DNA of 64,000 nt from Lumnitzera littorea (lineage: Eukaryota; Streptophyta; Magnoliopsida; Myrtales; Combretaceae). The translations under genes and the position numbers were made by a program. Below are positions 56,340 through 64,000 of the stretch, piece by piece (within the stretch, counting starts at the first letter, position 1; each line of letters begins with the position of its first letter). The stretch is taken from contig JAMXBB010000008.1 in the NCBI GenBank assembly GCA_024138015.1, positions 48,398,446 to 48,462,445 on the forward strand. Reading direction: 5' to 3'. The notes below the pieces were generated by a model. The model was given only the letters and a program-made list of their open reading frames with translations. It did no database searches and was not told the DNA's origin.

Positions 56340-57785
56340 CTCAATAAATTCTTTGGAAAGAAGATCTTTAACAAAGAAAAGCTAGGAAATCGAGTTTACC
56401 TTCTATTCTTACTTTTGATACTCTTCTTAAGGGGTTATTTAGTGGGAGGTTAAATGGCTAGAGTAGAGGCTACTGTCAAGGGAAAGAGTTATAGAGGAAT
56501 GAGGGTTTTCATGCGATTTAACATAAAATGGGTATGGTTTAAGGCTAAAAGCAGCTTAGGTTAGGGAGTGTTTATGCCCATTACCAATATTTACTAAAAT
56601 GCTACTGTTTTTTAGTCATTTTTCCTTTGAATTTTTATCAAGTATTACGATTACTTTGGTTAGCTTTAATGGGAATCTATTGAATGCAGTCAAATTTATT
56701 TTATGTGATATATTTTATGTAAAATGAGCATGGATTTAAGCCACAAATCACATCTCTCTTACTTTTATTTATTGTATAAATAATATAGGATATTTGGACT
56801 TTCAAAGAGTAATAAAGTATTATTTTTACTCTTAAGGTCAATGCGATTATTGACAATTTTGTGGAGAGGAAAAGTATTTTTCATATTAAGCATTGGAAAC
56901 AAATTCGATTATCATATACATTAATTGAAACGTTTGCATAAAGTCATATTGGTTGCTTCTAATTGATTGCATATAGATTTTTTTTTTTTTTAATGTCCTT
57001 TAGTATCAATCAATTTTTTTTTTTATCAAAAGTAAGTGTCAACAAAATAAATATAGTATGTATAATTAACGTAATTTCTTTTATGCATTCTAATTTACTT
57101 TACATATGCATAAAAGAAAAAAAATTGTGTTTCTATATAAAATAAAACCTTTGCTAAACTATATTTACTTTATCAGTAACCATAATGAAATCATATTTTT
57201 TCTCTCTCAATCATGCAAGTAGCATGGATATGTGGACTTTTCAAGGCTAATAAAGTTGTAACATATGATGTCTACATGAAAACTGCATTAAAATTTTGGG
57301 ATGTAAGCACTCAAATTCACATGAAATTTTAAAATTATATTATTTGAATAATAACAATAATAATAATAATAATCATCATCATCATTATCATCATCTATCT
57401 TTTCTATATTAGTAGTATAGGAGGACCTTCTTGGTGGCATGCCTCTTAAAAAAGTATATAATGTCGGAATGAATACAATTTAATACTTTTATTAATTTAT
57501 TTACCTTTTAACCATCTCTAAAGTAACATAATTTCGTTAGAGAATCCATCGATAGTATAAGTGTTTTAAGTAAATTCAAAGATTTTCTAGTGTACATTTT
57601 TAGTATTTTTCCATGTTGAATTTATGAAATTGAATTTTATGCTACCCTTTAAAGGCTAAGTATAATTAAAATAAGGGTTACCATGGTAAAGAACTCTTGC
57701 TGCCACTTATTTATTTTATATTTACATTCTATCTATTTTGTATCTATATCTATAATATTAAAGCTAATGGCTAGATTGTATTCAA
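56340..57785. other. AT-rich spacer, no gene seen
   Basis: Long T runs at 56978-56990 and 57012-57025. The open frame 56963-57145 is AT-driven and carries no signature. A trinucleotide microsatellite is listed separately. Confidence 0.5.
57349..57396. repeat. Compound (ATA)n/(ATC)n microsatellite
   Basis: About seven ATA-type units followed by about five ATC units with one break. Confidence 0.85.
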
Positions 57786-57791
57786 AGTTAA

Positions 57792-58800
57792 CATGAGTCA
57801 AGGAAACCTTAGTAGTACAGTGCAACTGTCCTCAAAGGATGAAATTGGTGATCAACTTCATTGAAGTAGGAAATGGTTAGTGGTGGAAGGGTTTGATCAA
57901 CCTATTGGAAATAATTCTATAGAAAAATTTGATGTAAATGGAGATAAGGTAAAGAAGTTATCCTTTAGAGATATCATTTTGTTAAATATACTTGCAACAT
58001 ATGAAAAGTTCTATTTTAAAGAATCTAATAGAGATGGAATTATGGATCATGATTATGATAATAAATTGGGCAACGATACATAATTGAATGGTAATTCTGA
58101 TATGGGGGTTTGCTTTGTCAGTTTTTCTAAAACTAATAAGGAGATTATTTTATGTCCTGTAGAGAAATACTTTTATTGCAAAAGTTATGGGGCCAAATCT
58201 TAGATATAAAATCATGATGGAAAAGTTGGAACATATAAAGCATACATTAAATAATTTCAAATTGATTCATGCGGGATCTGGTGTGTAACTTATTACGTTG
58301 GACAATAGTATGGACTTTTCAATGGATTACAAAAAATGGTTAATGGTTCATAAACATATATTATTTAGCATTAAGGAAATGAGAGCTGAATTTTTTGCTA
58401 CACCAAATAGATTTTGATTCCATTATGGTGTAGTGTGAATTAGTGGGTTACCAATAGAGTATTATTCCCCCCTGGCTATTCCTAAAATTAGAGAAAATAT
58501 TGGATTGGTGTTAAGATATGACTCTTATACAATGGGTCTAAAAAGAGGTAAATTTGTGAGAATTCATGTGCAAATTAACACCAATGTCCCCTTGAAGCAC
58601 ACTTTGATTACAAATAAAATATCTTATCGGTTGCAATATGAAGGTTTACCAAAACTGTGTGAAATATGTGGAAGAATTAGTCTCATAAAAAAGGGATGCC
58701 TACTAAAAAGTGCACATGCTTCTATTATGAAGATGGAGGAAAGATGGATAAAATGGGGAAGGATACTAATGAGAGTAGATGTACAAGGTAGGTAGTTGAT
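57792..58800 (+). pseudogene. LINE ORF1 remnant (DUF4283 and CCHC knuckle)
   Basis: Starts MSQGNLSSTVQLSS, then the open piece 57880-58083. Later frames give FSMDYKKWLM (about 58316-58345), ISGLPIEYY (about 58440-58465), then KRGKFVRIHVQI and YEGLPKLCEICGR in 58505-58795. This is the usual order of plant L1 ORF1. The knuckle reads C-x2-C then a Cys nine residues on, with no His at the ligand position. It would coat LINE RNA. Confidence 0.75.
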
Positions 58801-59875
58801 GTGACATATGGAGTCTTGGAAGAGATTACAAATTCAGAAGGGGAGACATCTAATATAGTACAAGATGGGAAAAGTAAGACTATTCAATAAAGGACATGAA
58901 GTATGTAGAGTGAATTAAAGTATGGAGAAAGAAGAATATTCAAAATTTTCAAAAAGAGGGGGAAAAAACCCTTGCAAAGTAAGGACTTTAATATCCTAAA
59001 AAAGAACGAGAGGATTTCTTGAGACTTAAAAAAAAGTTTTGTGAGTGAAAAGGGGGTGCCATTGGGAGTAAATGAAAAGACAATAGAGGAAGTCACATCT
59101 GTTCAAGTAATGGATAGGACCCTTGGTATCCCAAAAGGGTCATTTGTCGAAGGTTTAAAAGAAAGTTAAGACAACCTCCTAGTAAAATAGTATAGATAGT
59201 GGATTCAAGAAAAATTATCTCTCTCAAAAAGCATACATAACTACATGGTGCACATGTTAGAAGTAGAAATCTTGGTCCAAGTGATTTACGCCAACTCCCA
59301 TCTTCTAGGCTGTCATATGGACAAGCAAATGTGGGAAGTAAAAATGGCTTGTTTTCATTGCAAGTGATAGGTAAAGGGAATTATCATGTCCCCAATACAA
59401 TGGAAAGGGGATAGAGTTCTAGAAATATCATTTCAATCGACAGCCTAAGAAGGGAGAACTTATCAGCAGGGGCAAAAGATCATAACTACCATGATTGAGG
59501 GAAGTTAATAATGAAAAAGCTAATGATAAGGCACAAGCTACTAGGAAGAAAGGGGGTAGGGGTGGCAAAGGAGGGGAACATCCTCGAGATATTAGAATGG
59601 ACATGTGAGGTCTTATTTATGACATTGCTCTTGATCAAGGAGATCCCAATGGAAGCGTAGCAGATTACCTCCACCATATCTTTAATGTAAGACTAATGGA
59701 AGAGAGTGTTGATTGCTACATGGAAGGAACAATTGGCATTGGCAAGACATCATGCAAACACTGTCGATGGAGGCCAAAACTTGAGTACTACTAGCAAGCA
59801 TTTTCACCTGATCGATGGTACAAAATGACTCTTAAGATGATGAATCCAGAGCTTATGGACACTCTTTCTTCTAAA

Positions 59876-60610
59876 ATGGAATTGAAATCCTTTAAGGTTC
59901 TTGCATGGAATGCAAGAGGAGCAAATTCAAAGCGTTGGAGAAGAGCTATCAAAGACCTTGTGCATCAATACAACCCTTAGATCCTGATCTTGTTTGGGAC
60001 ATGAATGAATTGGACTTTAGTGAAAGCCCTTCTAGGTTTCTTGCAGTTCAACAGATTGGTCTGTTAGGAATAGAGGGTTTTAGTGGCGATATCATTGTCA
60101 TATGGAAAGAAGAGGATGTCATGTTAAAAGAGCATTATGTAGCTTGTCAACAAACTCTTCTTGAGGTTTAAGGACACAAATAATCTAACTCTTGGTTTAT
60201 TTATGCCTTTTTATGCTAGTCTACATCTAAAATCTAGAGTTATGTTATGGGAAGTTAAAAAATTAGGCTAACATAATTCATGGGCCTTGGTTAATGATAG
60301 GAGAATTTAACGAGTTCTTTACAAGAAAGAGAAATGGGGTGATAGTGACATAAACCAGAATGAAGCATCTAGATACTAGAAGTGTATGAATAATTGTAAT
60401 ATGGTTGACTTAGGCTTCTATTAGCTAAAATTTACTTGGTTAAAAAGATCTAAACGGTTAAATGACCTCATACAAACTAGATTGGACAGGGGCATAGGCC
60501 AACAATGAATGAAGATGGATTTTCTAGGAAAGGGAAGCTTTCCACTTAGCATCCAATCATTCTAACCACTTTCCTATTTTGCTAAAAAGCCTTAATTTTG
60601 AAGAAAAGTT
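59876..60610 (+). pseudogene. LINE ORF2 endonuclease remnant
   Basis: Opens KVLAWNARGANSKRWRRAIKDL at about 59898, the endonuclease N terminus. Later come PWLMIGEFNEFF (about 60287-60320; family GDFN, so Asp to Glu), then KFTWLKRS and RLDRG (about 60430-60490), and NHSNHFPILL (about 60555-60585), where the family has S-D-H, so the catalytic Asp is Asn. Nicking activity would be lost. No RT follows. Confidence 0.75.
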
Positions 60611-62540
60611 TATTTTATTTTATTTTTGAAAAAATGAATTTTCTTAAGTGGTAAAACATTATTCATTCATTTTTTTTTCTTTTCCATTTTTTTTTAATTT
60701 TTGGTCATGATATTTATGTATATTTATTATTTTATTTTATCTTATTTATCTTTATTTATGTATAACCGAGAAAAAATAAAAATAAAAATAAACTAAGTTT
60801 TTCTTTTTTTTTTCTTTTCTTTCCTTTTTTGGATTTTTGTTCTTTAGTTACAATTATAATAGACTGTAGAATAAATAAATAAGTAAATAATTAATACACA
60901 AAGAACCGAAAGCAAAAATACAAGAGGGTAGCTGGACCAAGAAGTAGTGTGCGGGTTGGATCGAAAGGCGTACGAATTGGGTTGGTTGAGTAAGGTGTAG
61001 ATCTGGGTTCGACAAGAGTGAAGAGCTATAGCAGTTGGAGTGGAGTGTTGGAGGCCGTTTTAGGTGATTTTCAAGCAGGGAAGGCCACTTTTATGTGTTT
61101 TTTTTAATTGGGCTTAGTGGGTCTAGGAGTGGCATCATACTATTTGGAGCTTGTTTAGGTTAGTGGAGAGAGAGGGATCCACGAACCAATTTGGTGGTCA
61201 TTGAAGCTTATGGACATGTCAACTTGGCGTTATTGGGTGTTATGAGTATTGAAGTGGTGTTGGATTGGAGTTAAGTATAACTATTGGTGGTGGTTGATGC
61301 TAAGGCCAATGGAGTTAAAGGTAGCAGTTGGGTTTTGTTTGTTTGACACTTAGGAGGTTGTAGCGGAGTGTGGAAGCAATGGGGATCGCGAGCCTATCAA
61401 CTGGAGATTATGATGAGGGTAGTGGCTTAGCTTAAAAGTGAGTGTAATAATGGAATTTTTAGAGAGATAGTAGGTGCGCGGGTATAGAGAGAGAGTTTGA
61501 AAGGGTGCTCGAGAGTTCGTGGATGAGAGTTTTTTTTTTCCTTTAGCTAAACTAGTCCTATAGTATCCTATTTATATTATAGGCACAAAGATTAAGCTTA
61601 GAAGGTTAGGGAATCGAATTAAATTGGTGATTCATATTAATGAGTGTTGACTCGAAAAATGATTTGTTTTTTTCACTTTAGAGCTCGATTTTAACCTTGT
61701 AATCCTCTAAATTTAGACTTGATTTTGGATGAAATCAAAACTAGGCCATGCCTAGTATACGATTCTACCAAATAATCATGTGGAATTGTGTGGAAGCCAC
61801 ATGAAAATGGCCCCCAAATGCATGCCATGGAACCATTTTCGTGAGCAGAAATATGGGAAAGAACACTGGGCATCAAGAGAGAATTAAGGTGACTCATGGG
61901 GCTTGCATATGTAGCATGTGTAGATGCGGGCCTTATTGCACGTGAGAAACATGTGCCTTATCGAAAAGAAATAGCAGGCATTGAGCGCTTGCTTGGAATG
62001 TGGGTTGTGCTCGAGGGCTTTTTAGCCTTACTTAGTCCTTTTAAAATGGATTGAGTGTAAGCTTGGTCCAACATTATCCTTTTTTCTTTTTTCAAATTCC
62101 TCTTTTTTTTTTCATTAAAAAACCATAAAAAAGATGCTACACTAAACCAAACTCCTTAAAATTAGACTCTTAATGATAGATGCAAAAGTTTAGTCCAACA
62201 CACATGTGCTAAATAATAATAAGCAAATAAATAAATAAAATAATTCTAAAATTGTGCCTAATTTAGAGTTTATTCCAATGCTAAAAATGAGATGACTCAT
62301 TTCAATGACTTTAAAAATGATAAGAGATTCCATTGTCATAAGAATTCTATATTCTTAAAAGAATTATCTTTCTATTTCTATTTCTTTTTTCAAATTTTCT
62401 ATTTTTTTTTGTGCATTTCCTAAATTTATATTTTTTGCATTTTTCTAAATTTCTAAATTAGGATCCTTTTTTCCTTATTCTAAAAAAAAAAAACCAAAAA
62501 AATCTAAGACTGCAGATGGCAAAAATGGGGTGTCTATACC
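60611..62540 (-). other. LTR-like non-coding block (element K), minus orientation likely
   Basis: The right edge reads ggcaaaaatggggtgtctat on the plus strand; its complement (T[A/G]TAGACACCCC...) resembles a common plant LTR start. The block contains long T/C runs (60667-60690, 60800-60830, 62074-62113, 62380-62412) and a GA-poor middle rich in GTGG/GAGTGG. No coding signal. It begins where the LINE is cut, so it may be the insertion that interrupted it, but the left end is not proven. Confidence 0.35.
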
Positions 62541-63090
62541 TACTTTCTAACTACTCATAAAATATCCCAACTTATTATTTTATTAAATCCATCAAGTAAA
62601 CAAGTTACTATACTTCACATATAACTACAAAGTCATGTTTCCCCCCAACTCCTTATTGTATAACCTTAGTCAACAGATTTAATATGTCATAAATACTCCT
62701 CCGAATGATTAAGAATAGAATTTAAGTAAGGCCTTTTATGAAAGTATAGTAATTTTGGCTAAAAATCATTATTTTAAACACAATTTTTGGCTAAAAAATT
62801 ATGTAAAAATATATAAAATAGTTTCATCAAAAATATTTTTGTAACAATTCAATATAGGTATAGGAAAGTTTATAGAAAAATTTTGAGGTTAAAAATAGAT
62901 CATTTGACTCATTTATTTCAATATCGAAAATTACTCAGTTTTGTCAATTTTTTAAAGATGTATATCGTAACTACTAAATTTATACAAAATAACATTTTTT
63001 CTAGATTCTAAATATGGAAATATGTAGGAATATTTTTTTTCATAATTTTTTAGGCATATTTAATATTTTTACAAATCAATGAAAAATCTA
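62541..63090 (-). other. AT-rich stretch, probable U5 part of LTR J or spacer
   Basis: Lies between the LTR-like block K and the recognisable LTR J. Contains repeated 'aaaaat-atttt' words only. Confidence 0.35.
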
Positions 63091-63099
63091 ATGGATTTT

Positions 63100-63948
63100 C
63101 AATCTTCATAGGAACTAGCTGCTCTAGCCATCGTCGTTGGCCACCACCTTATTAGCATAGCTATGCATTGGTTGCTCTATCACCTGGTGGTGGCGATTGG
63201 TTGCCAATTGCCTCCTATGCTCACAAACTCCCAAATGCTCAAATTGCACACTAAGTTCGTATACTTTCCTATATTTCCTTTTTTAGTCTTCTACTCCCGA
63301 CTCTATTTTTCCTCAATCACAAAGTGCATGCACAAAACTTTTAAGGAGGGTTTCAAGATTTTCCAAGCTTAGAGAGCATAATTTGATTTTTGTTCTCTCT
63401 CTTCTTGGATTTGTCCCTTTTATACTTGCTTAATTTGCATGCTAATCTCATTTTAATTCCCTTACACCTATTCAAAATGAAGCTGCGCCTAAATAAAGAA
63501 GTCCCAATTGTTCCCATGTTGTTTAGTAATTTTTTATTAATTTTTAAGAATTTCTTTAACTTGATTTAGCTCAAAATGTAATTATTCAAGTACTCTAGTA
63601 TATGGGTCTATATTAATACATACAAATTACCTTCTATGTATACATATATAATCTACATGTTATTTTATGCTGCATAATAATTTTATTGCTTATATAATTT
63701 ATCTTTAAAAATTTATGAACTAACGTAGCCTATTTTATGCGATTAAGATAAATAATACGTAATATAGTTAAATTTCATTATTTCAGCTATATTATTTTAT
63801 TTTATTATATTTTTAAAATCCGAGTCTATGAGGTTTCCTTGACCAAATGTCTTAAGCCCACTCATAAATTTTTAAGTCAATTTGGCTGGTTTCACCGACG
63901 TCCTAAATTTACCTGCTCCATTCCTATTTAAAAAATACAGGGCTTACA
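63100..63948 (-). repeat. 3' LTR of element J (Ty3/gypsy), left end not fixed
   Basis: The minus strand begins at 63948 with TGTAAGCCCTGTATTTTT, a decayed form of the TGTAACxxCCGTATTTT start common to a large plant gypsy LTR family. A strong TATA box, TATAAAAGGG on the minus strand, is at 63415-63424, followed by GAGAGAGAAC and GCTCTCTAAGC as in a transcript start region. The open frame 63163-63372 on the plus strand is not a gene. Confidence 0.6.
63415..63424 (-). promoter_or_regulatory. TATA box of LTR J
   Basis: Minus-strand TATAAAAGGG, a consensus plant TATA box, placed about 520 bases after the LTR start. Confidence 0.6.
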
Positions 63949-64000
63949 TTTCTACCCTCCTTTAGAAAAGTTTTGTCTTCAAAACTTTGGTTTAATCACC
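63949..64000 (-). pseudogene. Extreme 3' end of element J pol, running off the right edge
   Basis: The minus strand reads TTTGAAGACAAAACTTTTCTAAAGG just before the LTR, the decayed 'TTCGAGGACGAAATTTC' phrase that closes pol in this gypsy family. Only about 50 bases are in the window. Confidence 0.5.

Larger units (their letters stand above)
57792..60610 (+). mobile_element. Plant L1-type LINE, 5' half only (ORF1 plus endonuclease), decayed
   Basis: ORF1 with the DUF4283-type domain and zinc knuckle is followed after about 1 kb by the ORF2 endonuclease. The match stops at about 60610, at the end of the endonuclease, before any reverse transcriptase. LINE copies usually lose the 5' end, so loss of the 3' part points to later deletion or interruption by the LTR-like sequence that follows. 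Stops and frame changes throughout. Confidence 0.75.

Noticed and set aside
57349..57396. CRISPR-like short repeats
   Set aside because: Plain trinucleotide microsatellite without spacers; the window is plant nuclear DNA.
62541..63948. Open frame at 63163-63372 as a small secreted protein
   Set aside because: It lies in LTR J on the opposite strand to its promoter, with no conserved features.

Overview
This is plant nuclear DNA, most likely from a woody or other large-genome eudicot. It has intron-containing genes with GT-AG splice sites, AT-rich spacers, and a mass of decayed LTR retrotransposons of plant-only lineages (Athila-like Ty3/gypsy, other Ty3/gypsy, Ty1/copia), plus LINE, SINE and MITE remnants. 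I see no bacterial, organellar or CRISPR features. The species cannot be named from the sequence.

Layout. 1-37.8 kb is a retrotransposon graveyard. A plus-strand gypsy element (H, 1 to about 4.64 kb) lies at the left edge. After it, everything to 37.8 kb reads on the minus strand and forms a nest. The outermost host is a copia element (D, LTR ending near 37.78 kb). It was entered by gypsy element C (LTR 33613-34480), C by B (LTR 29788-30687), B by A (LTR 25715-26635), A by an Athila-like element F (LTR 23472-24820), and F by a full-length Athila-like element E (8675-20144, two LTRs, 5-bp target duplication). A second insertion (G, 20637-22303) also sits in the F gag. Each junction interrupts recognisable coding sequence of the next older element, so the order of arrival can be read directly. 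The left halves of A, B, C and D are outside the window or lost. F carries gag and protease but no reverse transcriptase or integrase.

39.0-49.7 kb is the only genic island. It holds two convergent, apparently intact genes. The first is a DHHC-type protein S-acyltransferase most like Arabidopsis PAT12 (plus strand, 7 coding exons, 293 aa). The second is a CBL-interacting protein kinase most like CIPK9 (minus strand, 14 coding exons, 440 aa). Both were assembled by hand from splice sites, and every junction keeps the reading frame. The kinase has one striking difference: methionine in place of the nearly invariant P+1-loop threonine.

49.7-64 kb is again repeat-rich: a 1.5-kb hairpin element upstream of the kinase gene, a decayed gag-like ORF (about 53.66-54.74 kb), a 319-bp hAT-type MITE with an 8-bp target duplication, a LINE that kept its 5' half but lost its reverse transcriptase, LTR-like spacer sequence, and a gypsy LTR running off the right edge.

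Function. The two genes are neighbours only by position. One would attach palmitate to membrane proteins, the other would transmit calcium signals to ion transporters. Nearly all retroelement ORFs are broken by stops at former Trp and Gln codons, the pattern expected from deamination of methylated cytosine. I found no undescribed system. The most useful novelties are the nest itself, the pol-less Athila-like element, a fold-back templated deletion scar in element C, and the kinase P+1-loop change.
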